Assembly: GCF_000981225.1 (NCBI RefSeq)
Contig: NZ_LAJC01000033.1
Location: 1-57,493, forward strand
DNA length: 57,493 nucleotides
Direction: 5' to 3'
Origin: Allosalinactinospora lopnorensis
GTDB lineage: Bacteria; Actinomycetota; Actinomycetes; Streptosporangiales; Streptosporangiaceae
This document shows, piece by piece, positions 45,901-54,269 of this stretch (positions are counted from its first letter, which is position 1; every line of letters begins with the position of its first letter). The notes beneath the pieces were generated by a model that saw only the letters and a list, made by a program, of their open reading frames with translations, was not told where the DNA came from and did not search any database. The translations under genes were made by a program, and so were the position numbers.

Positions 45901-45974
45901 GCGACTTCACCGCCTACGACGAGGCCAACCAGCGGCTCCAGGAAGCACTGGAGCGCGCGGAGAACGCCAACTAG
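42937..45974 (+). CDS. UPF0182 family membrane protein (Rv3193c type), frame broken near 45650
   Basis: Large multi-spanning protein with about seven N-terminal membrane helices, then a long extracytoplasmic domain. With repair it has about 1012 residues, close to the usual ~1000. GTG 42937 has GAGGGGGAGG just upstream. The frame is intact to GGGGEAPS (about 45660), then hits a stop, while the conserved continuation FPLLQQVMVGFGDEVAIGG is in another frame. One missing base near GGCGGCGGCGAAGCTCC restores the protein. An acidic Gln/Gly/Glu-rich insertion (about 44440-44640) and an acidic C-terminal region are low complexity. Function is unknown in all bacteria, to my knowledge. Confidence 0.87.
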
Positions 45975-46084
45975 CAGACCGGTAGCGGCCCGGGGGCGGG
46001 AGGTGGCGCACCTCCCGCCCCCGGCGTCTGTCCGGGGGCGCCACCCGCCGCGGGGCGAGGAGAGCCGGTGCCGCCGGCCTCGAT

Positions 46085-46113
46085 TTGCGCAATGGTCAGG
46101 TGACCTCTAGTGT
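46085..46113 (+). promoter_or_regulatory. Promoter of initiator tRNA copy 1
   Basis: TTGCGC (46085-46090), 17-nt spacer, TAGTGT (46108-46113). The tRNA begins 14 nt after the -10. Confidence 0.65.
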
Positions 46114-46127
46114 TGTGCACACATCGA

Positions 46128-46201
46128 CGCGGGGTGGAGCAGTTCGGTAGCTCGCTGGGCTCATAACCCAGAGGTCGCAGGTTCAAATCCTGTCCCCGCT
46201 A
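46128..46201 (+). tRNA. Initiator tRNA-Met (CAU), copy 1, no encoded CCA
   Basis: Cloverleaf of 74 nt with anticodon CAT in CTCATAA. Initiator features: first base unpaired (C1 opposite T72, not Watson-Crick) and the three G-C pairs in the anticodon stem (GCTGGG/CCCAGA). T loop is GTTCAAATC. The gene ends GCTACGAG, so the CCA is not encoded, unlike copy 2. The 74-nt sequence is identical to copy 2. Confidence 0.95.
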
Positions 46202-46208
46202 CGAGCTG

Positions 46209-46265
46209 AGGGCCCGTCTGGTCGGAAGCAGAGCTTCCTCCCGGAGCGGGCCCTTCGCGTGTTTT
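46209..46265 (+). terminator. Terminator after tRNA copy 1
   Basis: AGGGCCCG (46209-46216) pairs with CGGGCCCT (46247-46254), with an internal GGAAGC/GCTTCC hairpin, followed by TCGCGTGTTTT. Confidence 0.6.
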
Positions 46266-46439
46266 CCGGGGGTAAGTCGGCCTCACCGCCCGCGACGGAG
46301 ATCGGCGGCAGGCCGGAGGCCAATTCGGGAAAAACCGCCCCACCGGAAAGCCCCGGGATGAAGCAGAGGCTCGCCGCGACATGTTCCACTCTGGTAGCCC
46401 CAGGGGCGGAAGAGCGGAAGAATCGTTCCGACGACTTTG

Positions 46440-46574
46440 TCGGTAACCGATGAAATCACCGGTGAGTATCCCCAGCATGACGGACTGCGGCCACGGTGGG
46501 CCGGCCTCGGTGATTCCGAACTCCGCTACCCGCTTGGCGACTTCCGCCGGGGAATACGCGTCCATGCTCGTCAT
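46440..46574 (-). pseudogene. Truncated formate/nitrite transporter (FNT family) fragment
   Basis: The complement encodes an intact N-terminus with an AAGGGG ribosome site 5-6 nt before the ATG (46574). The frame reads MTSMDAYSPAEVAKRVAEFG, then WPQSVMLGILTGDFIGY, matching the FNT N-terminus (SPAEI...RVE..GV..., then MLGILAGAFIGLG). The similarity stops after about 45 residues; the remaining frame is unrelated and ends in the antisense of tRNA copy 1. Only the first membrane helix survives. Matched from memory of the family. Confidence 0.55.
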
Positions 46575-46647
46575 GAGATCCCCTTAGTACGAGGGCGAGG
46601 CGGGCGGCGAGCGCGCTCCCCGAAGGAGGGCGGGGAGGGAAACGATT

Positions 46648-46675
46648 TTGCCCTGTATCCCAGGTGCGCTAGAGT
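46648..46675 (+). promoter_or_regulatory. Promoter of initiator tRNA copy 2
   Basis: TTGCCC (46648-46653), 16-nt spacer, TAGAGT (46670-46675), 11 nt before the tRNA. Confidence 0.65.
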
Positions 46676-46686
46676 GCATACATCGA

Positions 46687-46763
46687 CGCGGGGTGGAGCA
46701 GTTCGGTAGCTCGCTGGGCTCATAACCCAGAGGTCGCAGGTTCAAATCCTGTCCCCGCTACCA
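46687..46763 (+). tRNA. Initiator tRNA-Met (CAU), copy 2, CCA encoded
   Basis: The same 74-nt initiator tRNA as copy 1, here followed by an encoded CCA (46761-46763). It carries the C1:T72 mismatch and the three G-C pairs of the anticodon stem. Both genes share the upstream CATCGA. Confidence 0.96.
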
Positions 46764-46766
46764 AGG

Positions 46767-46800
46767 AAAAGGTCCGGACTTCCGCAGTCCGGACCTTTTT
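46767..46800 (+). terminator. Intrinsic terminator after tRNA copy 2
   Basis: AAAAGGTCCGGACT pairs perfectly with AGTCCGGACCTTTT around TCCGC, ending in a T run. Confidence 0.9.
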
Positions 46801-47093
46801 GCGTCTGCGGATGGCCGAACCGCCTGACTCCTTCCGGCGGACGGGCCATTCTGGAGCGGCCGGCCGCCCGTTTCCTCCCGGTCGGTCAGATGCGAGATCC
46901 TCTGGATCTCACGACTTATTCCGCAAGGCGCTGCGGGGCGACGGATGGGGGAAGCGGTTCCGGGCGCAGGGCCATGCCCACACCGTCTCCCAACGCGCCA
47001 TTCCCCTTGACCACCAAAGCGCTGGGCGCCGGCACGGTCGACCACGTCGGACTTCACGAGACGCTACGGAGCCGATCGGCTATCCAACGGTCT
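46801..47093. other. Intergenic region without a recognised feature
   Basis: About 290 nt between the tRNA terminator and the stop of the lipoprotein gene (-). No conserved frame, repeat or promoter was recognised. Confidence 0.4.
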
Positions 47094-47645
47094 CTAACCG
47101 ATGCGGAAACCGTCGCAGGAGATGAACGATCCCTCGCTCTCCCCCTCTTCGCCGGCGGACCAGACGACGGTGTAGACCCCCTCGGTGGTGACGCTCTCCG
47201 GGGTTCCCGGAAAATCATCGGGGAAGACGAGGTTCGACCACTCGTCGCCGCTGATCGAGGCCTCGGCCTCGAACAGGTTCTCGCTCGGGGTCGTGATCCG
47301 GGCGATGACATCGACCTCAGCGGCCGCCTCGGTGTCCCGCAGACCGATTTCCGTCTTCGAGGCGGGCGAGACCTTCTCGCGCGGCGCCGAGGTCTCCCAC
47401 TCGCCGCCGACGCTGCTGTTCGCGTGCGGTTCGCAGATGAGCGTCTCCGGGTCGAACTGCAGCTCGGAGATCTCGGGATCGTGCGCGGCCTCGCCGGAGG
47501 TGTCGTCGGGCGCGATCATCGTCTCCAGCTCCTCACGCGAGGGCCCGGACTCGCCTCCGCACCCCGAGAGCGCCAGTACACCGGCCATAGCGGCGGGCAG
47601 CAGGACAAGGCGGGCAGGACGCGCCGAAGTGCAGGTGTCGAACAC
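47094..47645 (-). CDS. Lipoprotein of unknown function
   Basis: A 183-residue secreted lipoprotein. The signal peptide RLVLLPAAMAGVLALSGC ends in a lipobox (LSGC), so Cys29 should be lipidated and the protein attached to the outer face of the membrane. The mature part is acidic and beta-rich (PESVTTEGVYTVVWSAGEEG), with two Cys outside the lipobox in LICEPH and ISCDGF that may form a disulfide. No domain was recognised. It lies 51 nt downstream of hisN on the same strand. Confidence 0.75.
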   Translation of the reverse strand: MFDTCTSARPARLVLLPAAMAGVLALSGCGGESGPSREELETMIAPDDTSGEAAHDPEISELQFDPETLICEPHANSSVGGEWETSAPREKVSPASKTEIGLRDTEAAAEVDVIARITTPSENLFEAEASISGDEWSNLVFPDDFPGTPESVTTEGVYTVVWSAGEEGESEGSFISCDGFRIG

Positions 47646-47696
47646 GAGCGGAACCCTACTACGGCCGATGCCGTTTCGCGCGACTCCTGAGAGACC

Positions 47697-48503
47697 TCAG
47701 GTCGCCCGGAGCGGTGTCGGCCCGCCGTTGAGCCAGGTGAGCACCTGATCGTGCAGCAGGCCGTTGGTGCACACGAGGGCGCCGCCGTCGGTGAACCGCT
47801 GCCCGCGCAGGTCGGTCGCCCGCCCGCCGGCCTCTCCTAGGAGGACGGGGATCGGGGCGGCGTCCCAGATGGACAGCTCCGGTTCGGCTGCGATGTCCAC
47901 CGCCCCCTCGGCGACCATCACGTGCGACCAGAAATCGCCGTAGGCGCGGGTGCGCCACACCGACCGCGTCAGGCCGAGAAAGGAGTCCAGCCGCTGCTGC
48001 TGCTCCCATTCGGCCAGGTCGGAGAAGGACAACGAGGCGTCCGAGAGATCCGACACCTCCGAGACCGTGCACCTCGTGGCCTTGGTCAGGCTGCGCCCGG
48101 TCCAGGTGCCGCCGCCCTGCGACGCCCACCACCGGCGGGTCAGCGCCGGCGCGGAGATCACCCCCACAACGGGTTGGGCCCCTTCCAGGAGGGCGATCAG
48201 GGTGGCCCATACAGGCACCCCGCGGACGTAGTTCTTGGTGCCGTCGATCGGATCGAGCATCCATACACGGTGGCTCCTGCCGGTCTGGCCGTACTCCTCG
48301 CCGATCACGGCATCGCGGGGGCGTGCCCGGGTGAGTACGCCCCGCAGGGTCTCCTCCACGGCCCGGTCGGCATCGGTGACGGGAGTGAGGTCCGGTTTGG
48401 TGTCGACCTTCAGGTCGAGGGACCGGAAGTGCTTGAGAGAGATGTCGTCCGCCGCATCGGCGAGGACGTGAGCGAGACGGAGATCATCGTCGAAGGACGC
48501 CAT
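47697..48503 (-). CDS. hisN: Histidinol-phosphatase HisN (inositol monophosphatase family)
   Basis: Mg-dependent phosphatase of 268 residues of the IMPase fold, as in the actinobacterial HisN that catalyses the histidinol-phosphate step of histidine synthesis. Motifs: DADRAVEETLR, VIGEEYG (metal Glu), WMLDPIDGTKNYVRGVPVW (metal Asp and phosphate loop), and AEPELSIWDAAPIPVLLGEAGG. ATG 48503 is preceded by TAGCGT (complement of 48512-48517) ending 8 nt upstream, so leaderless. Linkage to rsgA-aroA is typical for actinobacterial hisN and favours this over general inositol phosphatase. Confidence 0.88.
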   Translation of the reverse strand: MASFDDDLRLAHVLADAADDISLKHFRSLDLKVDTKPDLTPVTDADRAVEETLRGVLTRARPRDAVIGEEYGQTGRSHRVWMLDPIDGTKNYVRGVPVWATLIALLEGAQPVVGVISAPALTRRWWASQGGGTWTGRSLTKATRCTVSEVSDLSDASLSFSDLAEWEQQQRLDSFLGLTRSVWRTRAYGDFWSHVMVAEGAVDIAAEPELSIWDAAPIPVLLGEAGGRATDLRGQRFTDGGALVCTNGLLHDQVLTWLNGGPTPLRAT

Positions 48504-49185
48504 AGCGCGCAACGCTACCCTTCCGGAGGCCGATGCCGGAGACCGGCGCCCCTGCGTGACCAGAGTGTTAACGGTTTTGGTCGCCAGTATGCATCTTGAG
48601 CTTCGTCCCAGCGTAAGCACCCCGGCGCGGGGGCGGGAGCCCGGGTTCCCGGGGCCGGGGACGGGGACAGGAGAGGCGGGCCTCCTCGGACGCGGACAAC
48701 TCCCCGCGATGGCGGACGGGAAAGGCGTGCACGCCATCGGGCGGGATCATCTCCCGGCGGGTCCGCCGCACATCCGGCCCCACAGTCACAGCGTCCCACC
48801 CTCCTTGCACGCACGAGATCGCGCCCCCAAGCGCGCCGGCTCGGGGCCGCGAACCACGATCCACAGCAGCCTTCCGGTCTCAGGTCGCCTGACTCGGGCT
48901 GCCGGGACCTTAGTCCCCTGGTTCCCGAGCTACAGCGGGTGTGTCCTGACAGGGAGAAAGGCAGTGTTCACTCGATAGCTTCGGCTCGCTCGGTGGAGGG
49001 CCACGTTGTCCCTCGGTCAGGCTTGCGGCCATGTGCTCGATCCTCGCCTTCAGTACCAGGCACATCAACACTTGGCGCAGACAAGGGCGAGCAGGCCGGG
49101 GCTTCCCATTGGCGCGGCGGGCCGCCCGAAGGGCGACCGTGATGACCGGCACCGACCCACGGAGCAGAAGGTTGAGACCGTGGAT
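48504..49185. other. Long intergenic region with no confident gene
   Basis: About 680 nt. It contains the -10 box of hisN on the left and a DosR-box-like palindrome in the middle. Small open frames on both strands here show no family resemblance. Confidence 0.45.
48904..48917. promoter_or_regulatory. DosR/DevR-box-like palindrome
   Basis: GGGACCTTAGTCCC agrees with the core of the DosR (DevR) consensus GGGACTWWAGTCCC at 13 of 14 positions. DosR boxes drive hypoxia/nitric-oxide-induced genes in actinobacteria. The nearest downstream gene is the DUF2007-like one at 49186; the box lies about 270 nt before it. No intact gene lies closer. Confidence 0.5.
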
Positions 49186-49512
49186 ATGAAACGCGGGCGC
49201 TCGAACGACCCCGGGGAGAAGCCTGTCAGCGAGGCCGCGGCCGTGTCCGTGGCGGTCGTTACAAGTCGCACAGAGGCGGAACTGATCGTCGGCATGTTGC
49301 GCGGTTACGACTTGAGAGCGACCGTGTCGGCGGACGACGCCGGAGAACAATATCCGGCGCTGCAGACGCAGGGTGTTCGGGTGCTGGTTGCCCCCGCCGA
49401 TGAGGCCTCAGCCCGTCGGCACCTGGCGGCTGTCAGTGACATCTCCTCGGAGCAGGTGACGCAAGGCCGTTCAGCGGCGCATGAGCGGGCTCCTCGGTAC
49501 CGGAAGGACTGA
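49186..49512 (+). CDS. DUF2007-like putative signal-transducing protein
   Basis: A 108-residue soluble protein. The core AVSVAVVTSRTEAELIVGMLRGYDLRATVSADDAG followed by GVRVLVAPADEASARRHLA matches the small DUF2007 fold (a two-strand, helix, strand unit that may recognise peptides or act in signalling). ATG 49186 is used; a GTG two codons upstream (49180) is equally possible. The 4-residue overlap with a weak GGTTGAG is the only ribosome-site hint. It stands alone between hisN and the epoxide hydrolase. Confidence 0.65.
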   Translation: MKRGRSNDPGEKPVSEAAAVSVAVVTSRTEAELIVGMLRGYDLRATVSADDAGEQYPALQTQGVRVLVAPADEASARRHLAAVSDISSEQVTQGRSAAHERAPRYRKD

Positions 49513-49579
49513 GCCGAGGCAGTCCGTCCTTTCCGTCCCACGTCGACCAAAGCCCGTCGGGTCTTGAGAGGGGATCCTC

Positions 49580-50523
49580 ATGAGCTCATTTTCCACCCGC
49601 CTGCCCGCCCCGGAAGGCATCGGCTCCGTCTCCGGCGCGCCGAACCTCCCCGCGGGATTCACCGACACGTTCACGAGCCGGTACATCGACACCGGTGAGC
49701 TGCGCCTGCACGCGGTCATCGGAGGCGAGGGCCCGCCGCTGCTGCTGGTGCACGGCTGGCCCGAGACCTGGTACGCCTGGCGCCTGCTCATGCCGGCGCT
49801 GGCCCGGGACTTCGAGGTCATCGCGGTCGACCAGCGCGGTATCGGGCTGTCCGACAAACCCGAGGGCGGGTACGACACCGGTGCCCTCGCCAATGACCTG
49901 GTCGCGCTGATGGACGCACTCGGCCACCAGCGGTTCGCCGTGGTCGGCCACGACACCGGATTCGCGATCGGCTATGCGCTGGCCGCGGATCACCCGGACC
50001 GGGTCGACCGCGTGGCCCTCGCCGAGATCCCCGGCCCCCCGGGGGCGGCTCCCGCACCGTCCCTGTTCGTCCCCGCGCCGCTCAACGAACGGCTCTGGCA
50101 CATCCCCTTCAACCGGGTCGAGAAGGTGAACGAACAACTCGTCCAGGGACGGGAGGACGTCTTCTTCGGCTACGAGTTCGCCATCCAGGGCGGAAGCTTC
50201 CCGACGACGTGGTCAACTACTACGTCCGCATGTTCTCCGACCCCGACGCCCTGCGCGGCAGCTTCGGGTGGTACCGGGCGCTCGATACGACCATGGCACA
50301 GAACGAGCAGCGCAAGAACCGGCCGCTCACGATGCCCGTCCTGGCGATCGGCGGAGAGGCGAGCTACGGCGAACACGTCGGGGAGGCGATGAAGCTCCTC
50401 GCGGACGACGTGCAGAGCCTGGTCATCCCCGGCACCGGCCACTGGGTCGCCGAGAACGCTCCCGACGAGATGCTGGCGGCGCTGACCGCGTTCCTAGCCC
50501 CCGTACCGCAACGCGGAGGGTGA
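49580..50523 (+). CDS. Alpha/beta hydrolase, epoxide-hydrolase-like (frame broken near 50195)
   Basis: Haloalkane-dehalogenase/epoxide-hydrolase type enzyme. Seen: VHGWPETWYAWRLLMP, DQRGIGLSDKPEGGYDTG, nucleophile elbow GHDTGFAIGY (Asp nucleophile of the epoxide-hydrolase type), and late His in GTGHWVAENAP. The frame is intact to AIQGG (about 50190), after which KLPDDVVNYYVRMFSD continues one frame over. One missing base near CAGGGCGGAAGC restores about 314 residues. GAGAGGGGATCCTC before the ATG is a good ribosome site. The Asp nucleophile indicates an epoxide or similar substrate. Confidence 0.83.
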
Positions 50524-50540
50524 GTCCACGGAAAGGAGAC

Positions 50541-50867
50541 CCCGATGACCCAAGTCGGGACTTCCATACACGAGACGGGGTCATCGACAACATCACGCTC
50601 ACCTGGTTGACGAACACCGGGATTTCTTCGGCTCGTCTCTATTGGGAGAACAGGTTCGGCTTCTTCGACGTCAAGAACGTTTCCATCCCGGCTGCCGTGA
50701 GCGTCTTTCCAAGAGAGCTCTACCAAGCCCCGCGGAGCTGGGCCGAGAATGCCTACGACAACCTGATCTACTTCAACGAGGTCGACAAAGGCGGTCACTT
50801 CGCCGCCTGGGAGCGGCCGGAACTCTTCGTCGACGAGGTGCGGGCCGCATTCAGGCCACTGCGGTAG
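50541..50867 (+). pseudogene. C-terminal fragment of a second epoxide hydrolase
   Basis: The frame reads RDGVIDNITLTWLTNTGISS, then ARLYWENRFGFFDVKNVSIP, AVSVFPRELYQAPRSWAENA and DKGGHFAAWERPELFVDEVR. This is the C-terminal third of an EphA-like epoxide hydrolase with the catalytic His in GGHFAAWE. No N-terminal part is present. A ribosome site with ATG 50545 (GGAAAGGAG upstream) opens a different, short frame that stops after about 21 codons. The first ~280 residues are missing, so this is a relic of a tandem gene. Placement directly behind an intact-like paralogue suggests deletion within an older tandem pair. Confidence 0.7.
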
Positions 50868-50938
50868 TCGAGTCGCCGCCGACCGGGGCGGCGAGTGCGC
50901 CGCCCCGGTCACCAATCGCGAACAGGGAGACGACTCCC

Positions 50939-51924
50939 ATGACCACGCACGAAAACGTCCGCTTCTCCTACGAGGGCACCATGCCGTCCTTCGCCGGCGC
51001 GACCGAGTGGCTCAACACGGCCCCGCTCACCCCTGCGGACCTGCGCGGACACATCGTCCTGATTGATTTCTGGACGTTCACCTGCATCAACTGGATCCGC
51101 ACCGCTCCCTACCTCCGCGCGTGGGACGAGAAGTACCGCGAGCACGGCCTCACCGTGATCGGTGTCCACACACCTGAGTTTCCATTCGAGACAGACGTCG
51201 GCAGCATCCGTGCGGCCATTGAGGAGAGGCGGCTCTCGTATCCCGTCGCCGTCGACAGCGACTACGCGATCTGGAGCGCCTTCGGGAACAGATACTGGCC
51301 CGCTCTGTACGTCGCCGATGCCAAAGGCGCGATTCGCTTCCACCACTTCGGCGAAGGGCGCTACGAGGAGTCGGAGTGGGTCATCCGGCGGTTGCTGGAC
51401 GTACCCGGTCGTCTCGCACAGGACTTCGTCGACGCCGAGGGAGACGGAGTCGAAGCTCCGGCCGATTGGGCCGCTCTGGGATCCCCCGAGACCTACCTTG
51501 CTACGAACGTGCCGAGCGCTTCGCCTCCCCGGGTGGCGCGGCATGGCGGCAGAGTCAGACCTACAGCACGCCGTCCCGGTTGAGGCTCAACCAGTGGGCG
51601 CTCTCCGGCGACTGGACGATCGGCAGGAAGGCCGCCCGATCGAACGAGGCCGGCGGGCGCCTCACCCACCGCCTTCGCGCACGCGACGTCCACCTCGTGA
51701 TGGGGCCGGCAGAACGAGGCGAGACCGTTCGGTTTCGCGTTCGGATCGACGGAGATCCGCCGGGAGCCGCGCGTGGGCTCGACGTCGACGACCGCGGCGA
51801 GGGGACGGTTGTGGACCGACGCCTCTACCAGCTCGTCCGCCGGCCCGGAGCGGTCGACGAGCGCACCTTCGAGATCACGTTCCTCGCCCCCGGAGTCGAA
51901 GCGTATGTGTTCACCTTCGGCTAG
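50939..51924 (+). CDS. Thioredoxin-fold protein with DipZ-like C-terminal domain (frame broken near 51504)
   Basis: Redoxin resembling the soluble C-terminal half of DipZ, about 328 residues when repaired. The thioredoxin active site reads WTFTCINW: one Cys followed by I-N-W, lacking the second Cys of CxxC. HTPEFPFETDVGSIRAAIEE, YPVAVDSDYAIWSAFGNRYWPALYVAD and HFGEGRYEESEWVIRRLL are typical. The C-terminal carbohydrate-binding-like domain begins RFASPGGAAWRQSQTYSTP and ends VEAYVFTFG in another frame; one missing base in CTTGCTACG (about 51504) joins them. No signal peptide is evident, so location is unclear. Confidence 0.8.
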
Positions 51925-51995
51925 ATCCGACCGGGAGCCGCCCGCCCCGGAAGGTCCGGGTCCGGGCTCCGTCTCGCGGGCGCCGGCAAGCCGCG

Positions 51996-52998
51996 CTAGC
52001 GCCCGCCGCCGCTCTCGTCACCGCCTTCGCGGCTGGTGAGCAGCCGCCGCAGTGAGGCCACCCGCGTGGGGTCGAGGCGGCCCTCGGCGACCCAGATATC
52101 CAAGGCGCACCCGGGCGCGTCCGCGGCGTGGGTACAGCCCGGCGGGCACTCGGCGACGGCTTCGTCCAGGTCGGGGAATCCGGCGACGACCTCGTCCGGG
52201 TTGATGTGGGCCAGGCCGAAGCTGCGCACGCCGGGGGTGTCGATGATCCATCCGCCCTCCGGCAGGGCCAGCGCGACCGCGGAGGCGGAGGTGTGCCGCC
52301 CGCGCCCGGTCACCGGGTTGACGTCGCCCACGGCGCGCTCGGCGTCGGGAACGAGGAGGTTGACGAGCGTGGACTTCCCGACACCCGAGGAGCCCACGAG
52401 TACGCTGGCGCGGTCCAGCAGCCGTTCCCTCAGCTTCGGGATCGCTGCCCTTGCTGGTCACCACGTACGGCAGGTCGAGGGCGGCGTAGGTCTCCAGCAG
52501 GTCGTCGGGAGAGGCGAGGTCGGCCTTCGTCAGGCAGAGCAGCGGCCGCAGACCGGCGTCGTAGGCGGCGACCAGGCAGCGGTCGATGAAGCGCGGCTGG
52601 GGGGCCGGATCCGCCAGGGAGCAGACGATCACCAACTGTTCGGCATTGGCGACGATGACCCGCTCCACGGGGTCAGTGTCGTCGGCGGTGCGGCGGAGCA
52701 CCGATCCGCGCTCCTCCACGCGAACGATCCGGGCGAGGGAGTCGGGGCGCCCCGAGAGATCGCCGACGATGTGCACCCGGTCCCCGACGACGATGCTGCC
52801 CCGCCCGAGCTCGCGCGCTTTCATCGCGATGACCGTCCGGTCCTCGATCAGGCAGGTATAGCGTCCGCGGTCCACCGCTGTCACGAACCCCGGCCTGGCG
52901 TCCTCGTGCTTGGGGCGCTTGCGGGTGCGCGGCCGCGACCCGCCGCGCGCCCGGACTCGGACGTCGTCCTCGTCCAGGTAGCGCCGCCCGCCCTTCAT
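51996..52998 (-). CDS. rsgA: Ribosome small-subunit-dependent GTPase RsgA (frame broken near 52440)
   Basis: Circularly permuted GTPase that assists late 30S maturation. Basic N-terminus (RARGGSRPRTRKRPKHED), an OB fold (GFVTAVDRGRYTCLIEDRTV), G4 LTKADL, then G1 GSSGVGKSTLVNLL, G3 DTPGVRSFG, and the zinc site with Cys/His in AECPPGCTHAADAPGC. The frame changes between VVTSKGS and IPKLRERLLDRASVLVGSSG: one surplus base near 52440 splits the gene. Repaired length is about 333 residues. ATG 52998 overlaps the aroA stop (ATGA), so the two are coupled. Confidence 0.88.
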
Positions 52999-54269
52999 GC
53001 CGTGACCTCGGCCCACAGGGCGGGGAAATCGGGGAGGGTCTTGCCCGTGGTGGCGATGTTCTCCACCTCCACGCCGGGCACCGCGAGTCCGATGACGGCG
53101 CCGGAGGTCGCCATGCGGTGGTCCTCGTAGCTGTGGAACACACCGCCCTGCAGCCGGCGGGGGCGAATCACCAGGCCGTCGGGGAGCTCCTCGGCGTCGC
53201 CGCCCAGGCGGGTGATCTCGCGGACCAGCGCGGAGATGCGGTCGGTCTCGTGCCGCCGCAGGTGGGCGATGCCGGTGAGGCGCGACGGCGTGTCCGCCAG
53301 GGCGGCCACAGCGGCGATCGTCGGTGTCAGTTCGCCGACCTCGCGCAGGTCGGCGGTGATCCCGTGGATCTCGCCGGAGCCGCGCAGCGTAAGGCCCTCC
53401 GAGTCGGTGGAGACCTCGCCCCCCATCCGGGCGAACAGGTCGCGCAGCGCATCGCCGGGCTGGGTCGTGGCCTCCGGCCAGTCGCGAATGGTGACCCGGC
53501 CCCCCGTGACCAGCGCCGCCGCCAAGAACGGGGCGGCGTTGGACAGGTCGGGCTCCACAGCGAGTTCGGTGGTCTTGACCGGTCCCGGAGACACCTGCCA
53601 CACATCCGGCACGGAGACATCGACCTGCACCCCGGCGCCGCGCAGCATCTCCACGGTCATGTCCAGATGCGGCTGCGAGGGGACCGGGGGACCGCTGTGC
53701 CGGATGCGCACCCCTTCCTCGAAGCGTGCGCCGTTGAGCAGCAGCGCGGAGACGAACTGGGACGACCCGGAGGCGTCCAGGGTCACCGGGCCCCCGCGCA
53801 GGGAGCCGGTGCCGTGGATGGTGAGGGGCAGCGCGCCGCGTCCGCCGTCGTCGATATCGGCGCCCAACGTGCGCAGCGCGTCCACGAGGGTGCCGATGGG
53901 CCGCTCCCGGACCCGCGGGTCGCCGTCGAAGCGCACGGTGCCGCCGGCCAGTGCGGCCAGCGGCGGGACGAACCGCATCACAGTGCCCGCGTTGCCCACA
54001 TCCAGCGCCGCCGGGCCTACCGGTGCCGCCGGGGTGACGGCCCAGTCCCACCCGCGTTCGGCCACATCGATGCCGAGGGAACGCAACGCGCCCGCCATGA
54101 GACCGGTGTCGCGGCTACGCAGCGGGCGCCGCACAATGGCCGGTGTCTCCGACAGCGCGGCCAGGATCAGCGCGCGGTTGGTCATGGACTTGGAACCGGG
54201 CAGGCTCACCGTGGCGTCCACGGGCCACCGGACTGTCGGAGCGGACCAGTGCTGTGCGGAATCGGGCAT
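52995..54269 (-). CDS. aroA: 3-phosphoshikimate 1-carboxyvinyltransferase (EPSP synthase)
   Basis: Shikimate-pathway enzyme that joins PEP and shikimate 3-phosphate, about 424 residues. Motifs: LPGSKSMTNRALILAALS, the substrate loop GNAGTVMRF, RERPIGTLVDALR, DASGSSQFVSALLL, and SYEDHRMATSGAV near the C-terminus. ATG 54267-54269 is preferred because TAGCCT (complement of 54276-54281) ends 6 nt upstream, a leaderless arrangement; a TTG two codons further up is less likely. The stop overlaps the rsgA start. aroA-rsgA linkage with hisN nearby is common in actinobacteria. Confidence 0.93.
   Translation of the reverse strand: MPDSAQHWSAPTVRWPVDATVSLPGSKSMTNRALILAALSETPAIVRRPLRSRDTGLMAGALRSLGIDVAERGWDWAVTPAAPVGPAALDVGNAGTVMRFVPPLAALAGGTVRFDGDPRVRERPIGTLVDALRTLGADIDDGGRGALPLTIHGTGSLRGGPVTLDASGSSQFVSALLLNGARFEEGVRIRHSGPPVPSQPHLDMTVEMLRGAGVQVDVSVPDVWQVSPGPVKTTELAVEPDLSNAAPFLAAALVTGGRVTIRDWPEATTQPGDALRDLFARMGGEVSTDSEGLTLRGSGEIHGITADLREVGELTPTIAAVAALADTPSRLTGIAHLRRHETDRISALVREITRLGGDAEELPDGLVIRPRRLQGGVFHSYEDHRMATSGAVIGLAVPGVEVENIATTGKTLPDFPALWAEVTA

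Noticed and set aside
46161-46574. 137-residue minus-strand ORF ending LVAGTGFEPATSGL
   Set aside because: The end is the well-known spurious translation of the strand opposite a tRNA gene. Only its first ~45 residues (FNT fragment) carry meaning.
48910-49350. 146-residue minus-strand ORF near the DosR-like box
   Set aside because: Overlaps the DUF2007-like gene antisense and shows no conserved features.
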